Below are positions 9,190 to 18,745 of a DNA stretch of 64,000 nucleotides, piece by piece. Under the pieces are notes generated by a model. It was not told the origin of the DNA, did not search any database, and was given only the letters and a program-made list of their open reading frames with translations. The first letter of the stretch is position 1; every line of letters starts with the position of its first letter. The stretch comes from Hanleya hanleyi (taxonomy: Eukaryota > Mollusca > Polyplacophora > Lepidopleurida > Hanleyidae): the NCBI GenBank assembly GCA_036873755.1, contig JAVTVY010020459.1, positions 1 to 64,000 of the forward strand, written 5' to 3'. Made by a program: the position numbers and the translations under genes.

Positions 9190-10380
9190 TATACAATATA
9201 CGGGGAAATTCCTGTATGGGTATATCCCCATATAGCTCCATACTGGCTATATGGGGGGGAGGGGTGGTCAATTTTTTTCGTGGGCGTTACTATGGTTTGT
9301 GGGGTCTTGTTTTTCTCGTCTCGCCGAGAGAAACACAATGGGAAGGGTCCCGGAGCGAATCGGTGAAATTTTTGGGAAAAGCCACAGAGGTCTGTATATA
9401 GGCCCATACTGGCTATATGGGTTGGAGATGTGGCCAATTTTTTGGTGGATGTTACTATGGGTTGTGGGGTCTCGTTTTTCTAGTCTCGCCGAGAAAAACA
9501 CACTGGGAGGGGTCCCGGAGCGAATCGATGAAATCTTTGGGAAAAGTCACCTAGGTCTGTATATAGGCTCATACTGGCTATATGGGGGAGGGGTGGTCAA
9601 TTTCCTTTGTGGGTGTTACTATGGGTTGCGGGGTCTCGTTTTAGAAAAAACACAATGGGAGGGGTCCCGGAGCGAATCAGTGAATTTTTTGAAAAAAGTC
9701 ACCGAGGTCTGTATACAGGCTCATACTGGCTATATGGAGGGGAGGGGTGGTCAAATTTTTTGCTGGCGTTACTATGGGTTGTGGGGTCTCGTTTTTCACG
9801 TCTTACCGAGAAAAACACAATTCTCGGAGCGAATCGGTGAAATTTTTTGGAAAAGTCACCGAGGTCTGTATATAGCCCCATGTAGTCCTATACTGGCTAT
9901 ATGGGGGTATAGGTTCAACCTGGGAAATTCACACACGTTCATTGTGATATCGGTTGTTTGGATTTGTTTTTCTCGTCTCGTCATTAAGAACACGATGGGA
10001 AGGGTCTCGGAGCGCAACGGTGAAATTTTTGGAACAGTACCATATAGCCCATATAGTCCCATACTGGTTATATGGGGGTATAGATCCAACCTGGGAAATT
10101 CACACACGTTCATTGTGGTATGGGTTGTTTGGACTTGTTTTTCACGTCTCGTCATTTAGAACACGATGGGAAGGGTCCCAGGGCGAAACGGTCAAATTTT
10201 TGGAAAAGTACCGGATAGGTCTGTATATAGGCTCATATAGCTCCATACTATATATATGGAGGTATAGGTTCAACCCGGGAAATTCACACACGTTCATTGT
10301 GATACGGGTTGTTTGGATTTGTTTTTCACGTCTCGTCATTTAGAACACGATGGAAACGGTTTCGTATCTATACTGGGTTG
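9190..10380 (-). repeat. Subterminal ~160-bp repeats with stem-loops (element 3, left arm)
   Basis: About six units like those at 4660-5285, marked by AGGTCTGTATATA near 9389, 9553, 9703, 9860 and 10210. Stem-loops of GTTTTTCTCG with CGAGAAAAAC are clear near 9308 and 9473 and decay inward; one unit (near 9637) has lost the stem. The inner units carry TTCACACACGTTCATTGTG instead, matching the units at 8050-8140 and 18990-19220. Confidence 0.7.
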
Positions 10381-10498
10381 ACGTTTTGGGGTCTAGGTGA
10401 GTCCCTAATAATCCTATGGTGTCGTTTGAGGTCTTGTTTTGAAGCTCTCGCGGAGGAACATCCGACTGGGCTAATGGTTCGTCCGTTTTCAATATTTT

Positions 10499-11180
10499 GC
10501 GCATGCGCAGTTTGGCCGTAGTGTAGAAAGCAGGCATTTTGGGGGTACGTGGGGGTGTGTTTGGGGTAGAGATGGACCGCTATGGATCTGAATGGGTCGT
10601 GGGAGGTATCAAAGAGAAGCTTGGGGGGGGGGTAGAGTCAGAATGGCGTGTTTTTTCATTGCAAGTCGCGTCAATCTGCGCATGCGCAGTTGGGTGTAGT
10701 AAGTAAAGTTGCCATTTTGGGGCAGTACAAGAAGGTATTTGGGGTAGAGATGGACCGTCCTTGGTCCGAATGCGTCCTAGGAGGTGTCATTTTGTAGCTC
10801 TCGGGGTGTAGACCCCGATTTGGGGGCTGTTCGCGTCATCTGTGACGTCATCGGTGACGTCATCAGTACGTGTAGTAGCGAAAGTGGGCATTTTGGGGCA
10901 CTGAATGATGATATTTGGGGTAGAGAGGGACCATCCTTGGTCCGAGTGCGTCGTGGGAGGTGTCATCTTGTAGCTCTCGGGGGCACATCCGATTTGAGGG
11001 ATGTTCACGTCATCTGTGACGTCATTGGTGACGTCATCAGTACGAGTAGTAGCGAAAGTGGGCATTTTGGGGCAGTGAAGGATGGTATTTGGTGTAGAGA
11101 TGGACCATCCTTGGTCCGAATGCGTCGTGGGAGGTGTCATGTTGCAGCATCTGTGACGTCATTGGTGACGTCATCAGTAC
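10499..11180 (-). promoter_or_regulatory. CRE-pair and NRF1-like arrays (element 3, left arm)
   Basis: GCGCATGCGC cores are at 10499 and 10678. Six full TGACGTCA sites form three pairs at 10843/10855, 11017/11029 and 11154/11166, each with 12 bp start to start. Units also share GGTCCGAATGCGTC and CTACTCGTACTGATG on the complementary strand. The array sits between the transposon end and the AATAAA of zf1. Confidence 0.75.
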
Positions 11181-11414
11181 GAGTAGTAGCGAAAGCGGGT
11201 ATTTTGGGGCAGTGAAGGAAGGTATTTGATGTAGAGATGGACCATCCTTGGTCCGAATGTGTCGTGTTCTAGATATTCCATGGAATTGTCACTAATTCTC
11301 TGAAATGCAGTGACGTCCGTCGTTGCGCCTAAACAGACCGGAGAGAGTACAACAACAACAACAACAAGGATGAGACATGAGAGAACAACAACAACAAGAA
11401 GTTTTTTCATATAG

Positions 11415-11467
11415 TTTATTCTCCCCAATGTTACATCATACCCACGCTGGGGGAGCCACGTTGGGTA
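11415..11467 (-). terminator. 3'-UTR stem-loop and AATAAA (element 3, left arm)
   Basis: The hairpin is at 11439-11467 on the minus strand, and AATAAA reads from 11420 to 11415. Same geometry as the other copies. Confidence 0.65.
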
Positions 11468-11609
11468 TATTTACAATTCAAGAAGACTCTTGTCCAATCA
11501 GAGGCCACCATTTACATCTGTCATGTTCGTTCCTGTCCGTTAGATGTGTTCTTGTCCAATCAGAAGTCTCCATTTCAGAAAGTTCCATCTTCGCTCTGAA
11601 TCGTTTATT

Positions 11610-11675
11610 CTAATCATCGTCAGGCAGGCCAGGGTACCGTTGAGGCAACATATCCTCAGATAGTTGTTTGTGCAT
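11610..11675 (-). pseudogene. Relic of the element 1 gene C-terminus (left arm)
   Basis: 66-bp mini-frame ending in GLPDDD and TAG, like the relics at 6712 and 17611. Confidence 0.7.
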
Positions 11676-11708
11676 TCTGAGTATTTATCAGTGCATGGAT
11701 GAATACAT

Positions 11709-12617
11709 TCACCCGATGGGAAGATTCCGTAATTTGATCACGAAGAACGTAGCATTGGTCACCCTCTCTACGACCCATTGGAAGTTGGGGCGCTGTTCAT
11801 AGGCCCATCCCAAGATATCGAATTGGTCCACTTGGTCCAGCACGGGCTGTAGAGACGCCCGGTTAATGATGGTAAACGGTTGGTCAAATACCCGGATGTT
11901 ACTGCTCGGGTAAAAGTATCGGACTTGGCCTATCTCCTTATGCTGCAGTACATAACCAAACGCCAGATTTAATTTGAAGGACGTAGCTTGATCCACGTAG
12001 CTGCATAGACGGCCGAGGTTGGTCAGTCGGAAATTGTACATATCTTGAATAGGGCGATGACGGTGGAAACAGTGCCGTATCATGGGCCAATGGCGCCGAT
12101 AGATGTCACTCACTGGATGGGCGTCCTGTGAGAGATCGCTGGGAACATCCACCACATCTTCCAGAAAATGTTCGTTGTTGTCAGGTGTATGACTGGGAAC
12201 AATAATGCTAGGGACCGGCTGGATATCTAGGCTCTTCTGAACTGTGGGTAAAGGCGGGCTCTCCGTGATCGCATCACCAGTGGCATTCGTCTCTCCGGGC
12301 TCATCTTCACTAGGTCTGACGTTCATGCGTGCATCTTTAGTGGGAATTTGTCGCTCGTACCGTGGTGACGGACCATGTATCAAACGTTGGTGCTGTCTTA
12401 ACTGACTGGGTCGTTTGAAGCGTTGACCACATTCATTACATTGTTCCGTCGCACCCTCGCGGAGTAAGCGTTCATGGCGCAGTAAAGCATCTTCCCGATT
12501 AAATGACCGTGCGCAGGTTATACAAGTATATCGTGCACCGCTGTGGATGGAGGACTCGTGTCGTCGCAAATCTTGTGGGCGAGTAAATGGCTTCTGGCAA
12601 GTTGTGCAAGATAACAT
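11709..12617 (-). CDS. zf1: three-finger C2H2 protein with a conserved C-terminal domain, open copy
   Basis: 302 codons from ATG 12617, the position equivalent to the other copies and ~50 bp after TATAAG; an in-frame upstream ATG at 12677 lies on the TATA side and is less likely. Fingers 1 and 3 are normal (CTTCQKPF...HESSIH; CNECGQRF...HQRLIH). Finger 2 has lost its last histidine (RHERLLREG, where other copies have LHEG), so it probably folds poorly. Residues ~100-150 are a Pro/Ser/Glu linker. From ~155 comes a domain with HPVSDIYRRHWPMIRHCFHR, VRYFYPSSNIRVFDQPF and an end VIKLRNLPIG. Relative to the other copies, five residues (EAIFN) are missing in frame after CSYV. The C-terminal domain is not one I can name. 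The role is probably a transposon-coded DNA-binding regulator; that is inference. Confidence 0.7.
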   Translation of the reverse strand: MLSCTTCQKPFTRPQDLRRHESSIHSGARYTCITCARSFNREDALLRHERLLREGATEQCNECGQRFKRPSQLRQHQRLIHGPSPRYERQIPTKDARMNVRPSEDEPGETNATGDAITESPPLPTVQKSLDIQPVPSIIVPSHTPDNNEHFLEDVVDVPSDLSQDAHPVSDIYRRHWPMIRHCFHRHRPIQDMYNFRLTNLGRLCSYVDQATSFKLNLAFGYVLQHKEIGQVRYFYPSSNIRVFDQPFTIINRASLQPVLDQVDQFDILGWAYEQRPNFQWVVERVTNATFFVIKLRNLPIG

Positions 12618-12662
12618 ATCGGCTGTGGATCTGGAAATGATGAATGCCGTAAAATTCTGGCT

Positions 12663-12760
12663 CTTATAGGCCAACATATAAGTACTCGGATGTAGGCGCG
12701 AACGTCAGCGACAAGATCCCGGATGTACCCGGATGTAAAAGTGCCCGGATGTTCAATTCA
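12663..12760 (-). promoter_or_regulatory. zf1 promoter (left arm): TATAAG and CCGGATGT boxes
   Basis: TATAAG reads from 12668 to 12663. Upstream on the minus strand, ACATCCGGG boxes recur (about 12717-12752), with TGACG half-CRE nearby. Fewer boxes than in the right arm. Confidence 0.6.
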
Positions 12761-12927
12761 CTTCGCCCACTGGAAAATTTCCTCTCTCCTCGTGCAAAGA
12801 TCACAGCCGGCCAAGGATACACCTTCAAGGCAGGTCAGGCATTGCTGGCGATGGTAGCGGAGATCTCCGGGCTCTCCCCTGGTTGAGCTATAACCCAGAC
12901 TGAAGAAATCATCTATCATTTCCATTG

Positions 12928-13038
12928 TTATGAGCGGGTATTTTTGGTAACTCTTTTGGGGAGTCGAGCGGGAACCGGCACCTTTGTGTCAATCTTCAAC
13001 GATTGCTCGTCTGCCTTGGAATTGGCTGGCTTTTCCAT
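12928..13038 (-). CDS. Possible micro-gene, 36 codons (left arm)
   Basis: ATG 13038 to TAA 12928 encodes a basic peptide starting MEKPANSKADEQSLKID. The right arm has the same start and frame (31 codons, ending earlier). It has its own TATAAATA and inverted CCAAT box just upstream. Too short to assign a family; it could equally be a leader or non-coding transcript. Confidence 0.35.
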   Translation of the reverse strand: MEKPANSKADEQSLKIDTKVPVPARLPKRVTKNTRS

Positions 13039-13093
13039 TTGATTGGGTCTGGTACAGGTTGTGAGAAATGTACATCTAACATGCGTTTTTCCG

Positions 13094-13140
13094 TATTTAT
13101 AGTTAGAGGGGAGGTGACCGTCCTATCGACCAATCAGAAG
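13094..13140 (-). promoter_or_regulatory. TATAAATA plus CCAAT box before the micro-gene (left arm)
   Basis: TATAAATA reads from 13101 to 13094. CCAATCAGAAG at 13130 is an inverted CCAAT box on the minus strand (CTGATTGG). The mirror copy is at 16146-16189. Confidence 0.55.
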
Positions 13141-13230
13141 CCATCATTTCAGAAAGTTCAATCTTCGTTCAGTGTAACCTAAACGTCTTCGGGCAATCCA
13201 TGATACTGAAGCTCGAAGCTCTTACTTCTC

Positions 13231-13523
13231 TCATTCAACACTGGGATCAATCTCCATCGACTCTTCAATACGCGGCGGCGAATCTACCTCCATGGGTTCT
13301 TCTATTCTCAGATGCATTCCCATAGAAACCGAAATATCCGGTCTCGAGAGTGGCGAGCGTGATCCGTGTATGACATTTCGGCGACGTCTCAATTGACTGG
13401 GATGCTTACAGACTATATCACAATCCGCACATGTATGCATGGATACTTCGTGGCGTGCACGTGCGTGACAACGCAAACTGTCCAGTCGATGAAAGCGCTT
13501 CGAGCAAGTTGTGCAAGAGACAT
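13231..13523 (-). pseudogene. zf2, two-finger C2H2 protein, broken copy (left arm)
   Basis: Homologous over its whole length to the open copy at 15759-16049, but one T is missing just after the ATG (ATGTCTCTTGC instead of ATGTTCTCTTGC). The normal start at 13523 is therefore out of frame. The finger frame (CTTCSKRF, CADCDIVC) stays open upstream to an ATG at 13584 on the TATA side, which transcription from that TATA box would not include. In finger 2 the usual Phe is replaced (DIVCKH), and RRRRN replaces the first His region, further signs of decay. Confidence 0.7.
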
Positions 13524-13569
13524 ATCGGCTGTGGATCTGGAAATCATCAATGCCGTAAAAATTCTGGCT

Positions 13570-13695
13570 CTTATATGCCAACATAGGAGTACCCGGATGT
13601 AGACGCGGACGTCAGCGACAATCCTCGGACGTACAAGAACCCGGATGTACCCGGATGTAAAAGTCCCGGATGTAAAAGTGCCCGGATGTTCACGA
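13570..13695 (-). promoter_or_regulatory. zf2 promoter (left arm): TATAAG and repeated CCGGATGT boxes
   Basis: TATAAG reads from 13575 to 13570. Upstream, ACATCCGGG boxes repeat five to six times between about 13590 and 13695. Confidence 0.6.
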
Positions 13696-13767
13696 ATGTT
13701 CCACCATGCCGAATTTCAATCAGGCCGGAGTCCAGAAGCTCTCATGTCCTGCATGTGAATAGTCGGG

Positions 13768-14186
13768 CATATTGGGTGTGTGTATGCATGTATGCGCCTG
13801 TGTGTATGTGTATACGTGTGTATGTGTGTGTGTATGCGTCTGTGTGCGCGTGCGTGTGTGTGTGTGTGCTTGCGTGTGTGTACGCGTGTGTGTGGGTGCT
13901 TGCGTGTGTGTTCGCGTGTGCGTGTATGTGCATGTGTGTTTGTGTGTGCGTGTGTGCGTGTGTGTATGCATGTGTGTATGCATGTGTGCGTGTATGCTTC
14001 TGTGTGTGCTTGCGAGTGTGTGTATGCGTGTGTGTATGCGTGCGTGTGTGTATGTATATGTGTACTTGATTGTGTACGCGTGTGCGTGTATGCGTCTGTG
14101 TGCATGTGTGTGCGTGTGCGTGCATGTACGTGCATGTGTATGCCTGTATGTGTGTGTATGCGTCTGTTTGTATGCGAGTGTGTGTA
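13768..14186. repeat. GT-rich microsatellite (left arm)
   Basis: TGTGTATGCGTG-type repeats; the mirror image is the CA-rich tract at 15123-15511. The long open frames through it are artefacts of low complexity. Confidence 0.9.
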
Positions 14187-14376
14187 TGCAACCACCACCA
14201 CCACAACCGGGTGTTGACGTCCGTCACCACCACCACTACCACCACCACCACCAACACCACCACCACACACTACCACCACACACACACACCACCACCACAT
14301 TTCACCACCACCACACACTACCGCCACACACACACAACATCACCACATTCCACCACGAGCACCACCACCACCGGGC
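14187..14376. repeat. (ACC)n-rich microsatellite (left of centre)
   Basis: CACCACCAC tracts interrupted by GTTGACGTCCGTCAC; mirrored by GGT tracts at 14762-15118. Confidence 0.9.
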
Positions 14377-14760
14377 GTTGACGGGCGTCAAAGCTCCCGT
14401 GTGGGAGCTCCCGTGTGGCAGAACTCTTGAATCGGAGCTCTTGGAGCTCAAAGCGTGTGGAGCTCAGAGCTCGAAAGTGACATTTGCATATGACCTCTGT
14501 GAGGTCACTTCCGCTTCCGTTCACGTGACCGGAACTGACCTTTGACCCCTGCGCGCAATTTTTGTCCGGTATTGCTAGCTCGCGCAGGGGGCAAAGGTCA
14601 GTTCCGGTCACGTGAACGGAAGCGGAAATGACCACACAGAGATCATATGCAAATGTCACTTTCGAGCTCTGATCTCCACACGCTTTGAGCTCCAAGAGCT
14701 CCGATTCAAGAGCTCTGCTACACGGGAGCTCCCACCACCACCGGGCGTTGACGCCCGTCA
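14377..14760. promoter_or_regulatory. Palindrome centre with mirrored factor-site clusters
   Basis: Near-perfect inverted arms of over 150 bp around a 25-bp spacer (14556-14580). Each arm carries, outward from the centre: a direct-repeat-1 nuclear-receptor site (TGACCTTTGACCC at 14536; GGGGCAAAGGTCA at 14588), an E-box palindrome TCACGTGA (14521; 14608), an octamer (ATTTGCAT at 14482; ATGCAAAT at 14647), and several GAGCTC palindromes. This looks like a two-way regulatory core between the diverging gene sets. Function is inferred from motif matches only. Confidence 0.6.
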
Positions 14761-14761
14761 A

Positions 14762-15118
14762 CGTCCGGCGGTGGTGGTGGTGGTGGTGGAATGTGGTGGT
14801 GGTGGTGTGTGTGTGGTGGTGGTGGTGGAATGTGGGGGTGGTGTGTGTGTGTGTGTATGGTGGTAATGTGTGGTGGTGGTGTTGGTGGTGGTGTCTGTAC
14901 ATATAAGAATGAACCGGGCATAGGGTACAGCAGGGCGTGTGTACCCAGTGGTGGTGGTGGTGGTGATGGTGTGGTGGTGTGTGGTGGTGGTGGTGATGGT
15001 GGTGGTGGGGGTGGTGGCGTTGACGGGCGTCAACGCTCGGTGGTGGTGGTGGTAGTGGCGATGGTGGTGGTGGTAATGGTGGTGGTGACGGACGTCAACA
15101 CCCGTTGGTGGTGGCGGT
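14762..15118. repeat. (GGT)n-rich microsatellite (right of centre)
   Basis: GGTGGTGGT tracts with intervening TGACGGGCGTCAACG inverted motifs; mirror of 14187-14376, but longer. Confidence 0.9.
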
Positions 15119-15122
15119 GGTT

Positions 15123-15306
15123 GCATACACACACACACATAGACACAGACGAATACACACACATACAGGCATACACATGCACGTACATGCGCGCACACGC
15201 ACACACACGCACACAGACGCATACACACACACGCATTCACACACTCGCAAGCACACACAGACGTATACACACACACATGCATACACACATGCAAACACCC
15301 ACCAAT

Positions 15307-15342
<36 letters not shown>

Positions 15343-15511
15343 ATACATGCACATACACGCACACGCGTACACACTCGCAAGCACACACACGCGTACACAC
15401 ACGCAAGCACACACACACACGCGCACACAGACGCATACACACACACACGCACACACGTACACACACACACAGATGCATACACACAGACGCATACATGCAT
15501 ACACACACAAT
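15123..15511. repeat. CA-rich microsatellite (right arm)
   Basis: CACACGCATACA-type repeats; mirror of 13768-14186 and equivalent to 5289-5521 in element 2. Confidence 0.9.
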
Positions 15512-15589
15512 ATGACTGACTATTCACATGCAGGACATGAGAGCTTCTGGACCTGGGCCTGATAGAAATCCGGCATGGTGGAACATTCG

Positions 15590-15712
15590 TGAACATCCGA
15601 GCACTTTTACATCCGGGATTTTTACATCCGGGTACATCCGGGTTCTTGTACATCCGAGGATTGTCGCTGACGTCCGCGTCTACAACCGGGTACTCCTATG
15701 TTGGCCTATAAG
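15590..15712 (+). promoter_or_regulatory. zf2 promoter (right arm): CCGGATGT boxes and TATAAG
   Basis: Five ACATCCGNG boxes between 15593 and 15655, a TGACGTCC half-CRE at about 15668, and TATAAG at 15707-15712, 47 bp before the ATG. Confidence 0.65.
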
Positions 15713-15758
15713 AGCCAGAATTTTTACGGCATTCATGATTTCCAGATCCACAGCCGAT

Positions 15759-16049
15759 ATGTTCTCTTGCACAACTTGCTCGAAGCGCTTTCATCGACTG
15801 GACAGTTTGCGTTGTCATACACGGGCACGCCACGAAGTACCCATGCATACATGTGCGGATTGTGATATAATCTTTAAGCATTCCAGTCAATTGAGACGTC
15901 ACCGAAATGTCATACACGGATCACACTCGCCACTTTCGAGACCGGATATTTCAGCTTCTATGGGATTGCATCTGAGAATAGAAGAACCCATGGAGGTAGA
16001 TTCGCCGCCGCGTGTTGAAGAGCCGATGGAGATTGATCCCAGTGTTTAA
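15759..16049 (+). CDS. zf2: small two-finger C2H2 protein, open copy
   Basis: 96 codons from ATG 15759 to TAA 16049. Finger 1 is CTTCSKRFHRLDSLRCHTRARH and finger 2 CADCDIIF...HRNVIH, both with complete Cys and His pairs. An acidic tail follows with a duplicated motif (IEEPMEVDSP and VEEPMEIDPS). The start is fixed by the equivalent ATG in zf1 and by the upstream TATA. The first finger is a paralogue of zf1 finger 1, and the leader sequence before the ATG is shared, so zf1 and zf2 arose by duplication. Two fingers usually give weak or short-site DNA binding; the acidic tail could be an activation or interaction segment (inference). It is absent from element 2. Confidence 0.65.
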   Translation: MFSCTTCSKRFHRLDSLRCHTRARHEVPMHTCADCDIIFKHSSQLRRHRNVIHGSHSPLSRPDISASMGLHLRIEEPMEVDSPPRVEEPMEIDPSV

Positions 16050-16145
16050 TGAGAGAAGTAAGAGCTTCGAGCTTCAACATCATGGATTGCCCGAAGACGT
16101 TTAGGTTACACTGAACGAAGATTGAACTTTCTGAAATGATGGCTT

Positions 16146-16189
16146 CTGATTGGTCGATTGGACGGTCACCTCCCCTCTAACTATAAATA
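16146..16189 (+). promoter_or_regulatory. CCAAT box and TATAAATA before the micro-gene (right arm)
   Basis: CTGATTGG at 16146-16153 (inverted CCAAT) and TATAAATA at 16182-16189, 56 bp before the ATG. Confidence 0.55.
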
Positions 16190-16244
16190 CGGAAGCACGC
16201 ATGTTAGATGTACATTTCTCACAACCTGTATCAGACCCAATCAA

Positions 16245-16340
16245 ATGGAAAAGCCAGCCAATTCCAAGGCAGACGAGCAATCGTGGAAGATTGACGAAAA
16301 GGTGCCGGCTCCCGCTCGACTCCAGAAACGAGTTACCTAA
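16245..16340 (+). CDS. Possible micro-gene, 31 codons (right arm)
   Basis: MEKPANSKADEQSWKIDEKV... to TAA 16338-16340. It shares frame and most residues with the left-arm copy, but its stop comes five codons earlier. Conservation in both arms could also reflect recent duplication and is weak evidence of coding. Confidence 0.35.
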   Translation: MEKPANSKADEQSWKIDEKVPAPARLQKRVT

Positions 16341-16527
16341 AATACCCGCCCAAAACAATGGAAATGATAGATGATTTTTTCAGTGTGGGTTATAGCTCAA
16401 CCAGGGGAGAGCCCGGAGATCTCCCCTACCATCGCCAGCGATGCCTGACCTTCCTTGAAGGTGTATCCTTGGCCGGATGTGATCTTTGCACGAGGAGAGA
16501 GGACATTTTCCAGTGGGCGAAGTGAAT

Positions 16528-16652
16528 TGAACATCCGGGCACTTTTACATCCGGAGACTTTTACATCCGGGTACATCCGGGTTCTTGTACATCCGGGATC
16601 TTGTCGCTGACGTCCGCGCCTACATCCGGGTACTTCTATGTTGGCCTATAAG
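16528..16652 (+). promoter_or_regulatory. zf1 promoter (right arm): six CCGGATGT boxes and TATAAG
   Basis: ACATCCGGG boxes from 16531 onward at ~10-17-bp spacing, TGACGTCC near 16609, and TATAAG at 16647-16652. Confidence 0.6.
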
Positions 16653-16697
16653 AGCCAGAATTTTACGGCATTCATCATTTCCAGATCCACAGCCGAT

Positions 16698-17577
16698 ATG
16701 TTATCTTGCATAAGCCATTTACTCTCCCACAAGATTTGCGACCATCCACAACGGTGCACGATATACTTGTATAACCTGCGCACGGTCATTTAATCGAGAA
16801 GATGCTTTACTGCGCCATGAACACTTACTCCACGAGGGTGCGACGGAACAATGTAATGAATGTGTTCAACTCTTCAAACGACCCAGTCAGTTAAGACAGC
16901 ACCAACGTTTGATTCATGGGCCGTCACCACGGTATGAGCGACAAATTCCCACTAAAGCGGTACCCATAAACGTCGGACCTAGTGAAGATGAGCCCGGAGA
17001 GACGAATGCCACTGGTGATGCGATCACGGAGAGCCCGCCTATACCCACAGTTCAGAAGAGCCTAGATATCCAGCCGGTCCCTAGCATTACTGTGCAACGA
17101 ACATTTTCTGAAAGATGCGGTGGATGTTCCCAGCGATCTCTCACAGGACGCCCATCCAGTGAGTGACATCTGTCGGCGCCATTGGCCCATGATACGGCAC
17201 TGTTTCCACCGTCATCGCCCTATTCAAGATATGTACAATTTCCGACTGACCAACCTCGCCCGTCTATGCAGCTACGTGGAAGCCATCTTCAATGACCAAG
17301 CTACGTCCTTCAAATTAATCTGGCGTTTGGTTATGTACTGCAGCATAAGGAGACAGGCCAAGTCCGATACTTTTACCCGAGCAGTAACATCCGGGTATTT
17401 GACCAACCGTTTACCATCATTAACCGGGTGTCGCTACAGCCCGTGCTGGACCACGTGGACCAATTGGATATCTTGGGATGGGCCTGTGAACAGCGCCCCA
17501 ACTTCCAATGGGTCGTAGATAGGGTGACCAATGTTACGTTCTTCGTGACCAAATTACGGAATCTTCCCATCGGGTGA
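16698..17577 (+). pseudogene. zf1, broken copy (right arm)
   Basis: Starts like the others (ATGTTATCTTGC), but ~14 bases of finger 1 are missing, which shifts the frame and destroys that finger; a second gap removes the end of finger 1. Fingers 2 and 3 remain readable in another frame (finger 2 has its LLHEG histidine). Further damage: a ~22-bp loss near 17095 and a 1-bp loss near 17316 (AAATTAATC). The stop at 17575-17577 corresponds to the normal end. Confidence 0.8.
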
Positions 17578-17610
17578 ATGTATTCATCCATGCACTGATA
17601 AATACTCAGA

Positions 17611-17676
17611 ATGCACAAACAACTATCTGAGGATATGTTGCCTCAACGGTATCCTGGCCTGCCCGACGATGATTAG
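17611..17676 (+). pseudogene. Relic of the element 1 gene C-terminus (right arm)
   Basis: MHKQLSEDMLPQRYPGLPDD then TAG, 33 bp after the zf1 stop, the same join as in element 2. Confidence 0.7.
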
Positions 17677-17828
17677 AACAAACGGTTCAGAGCGAACATG
17701 GCCGAAGATGGAACTTTCTGAAATGGAGACTTCTGTTTGGACAAGAATACATCTAACGGACAGGAACGAATATGACAGATGCAAATGGTGGCCTCTGATT
17801 GGACAAGAGTCTTCTTGAATTGTAAATA

Positions 17829-17881
17829 TACCCAACGTGGCACCCCCAGCGTGGGTATGATGTAACATTGGAGAGAATAAA
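17829..17881 (+). terminator. 3'-UTR stem-loop and AATAAA (right arm)
   Basis: Hairpin at 17829-17857; AATAAA at 17876-17881. The left stem here has ACGT instead of ACGC and the loop starts GGCA; the stem is otherwise kept. Confidence 0.65.
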
Positions 17882-18099
17882 CTATATGGAAAAACTTCTT
17901 GTTGTTGTTCTCTCATGTCTTATTCTTGTTGTTGTTGTTTTTGTTGTTGTACTCTCTCCGATCTGTTAAGGCGTAACGACGGACGTCATTGCATTTCAAA
18001 GAATTAGTGACAATTCCATGGAATATCTAGAAAATCAGAGCTTCCGAGCTATTTCACCAGGGCGTTGAAGCATTGAGCTTGGTGTTGGCGGGCGTTGCT

Positions 18100-18745
18100 A
18101 CAAGATGACACCTCACACGACGCATTCGGACCAAGGATGGTCCATCTCAACACCAAATACCTTTCTTCACTGCCCCAAAATACCCGCTTTCGCTACTACT
18201 CGTACTGATGACGTCACCAATGACGTCACAGATGACGTGAACATCCCTCAAATCAAGATGTGCCCCCGAGAGCTACAAGATGACACCTCCCACGACGCAT
18301 TCGGACCAAGGATGGTCCCTCTCTACCCCAAATATCATCCTTCAATGCCCCAAAAGGGCCACTTTCGCTACTACTCGTACTGATGACGTCACAGATGACG
18401 TCACAGATGACGCGAACAGCCCCAACTCGGCGTCTACACCCCGAGAGCTACAAAATGACACCTCCCAGGACGCATTGGGACCAAGGATGGTCCATCCCTA
18501 CCCCAAATACCTTCTTGTACTACCCCAAAATGGCAACTTTACTTACTACAACCAACTGCGCATGCGCAGATTGACGCGACTTGCAATAAAAAAAAACACG
18601 CCATTCTGACTCTAGCCCCCACAAGCTTCACACCTCCCACGACCCATTCAGACCCATAGTGGTCCATCTCTACCCCGAACACACCCCCACGTACCCCCCA
18701 AAATACCTGCTTTCTATACTACGGCCAGACTGCGCATGCGCAAAA
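18100..18745 (+). promoter_or_regulatory. CRE-pair and NRF1-like arrays (element 3, right arm)
   Basis: Full TGACGTCA sites in two pairs, 18209/18221 and 18384/18396, again 12 bp start to start; GCGCATGCGC cores at 18558 and 18732. It mirrors 10499-11180. Confidence 0.75.

Noticed and set aside
13716..15653. Several 100-250-codon frames rich in His/Thr or Cys/Val
   Set aside because: Translations of CA, GT, ACC and GGT microsatellites on both strands.
16382..16430. tRNA gene (TAGCTCAACCAGG box-A-like D arm)
   Set aside because: No anticodon arm, T arm or B box follows; the mirror copy at ~12860-12900 is the same.
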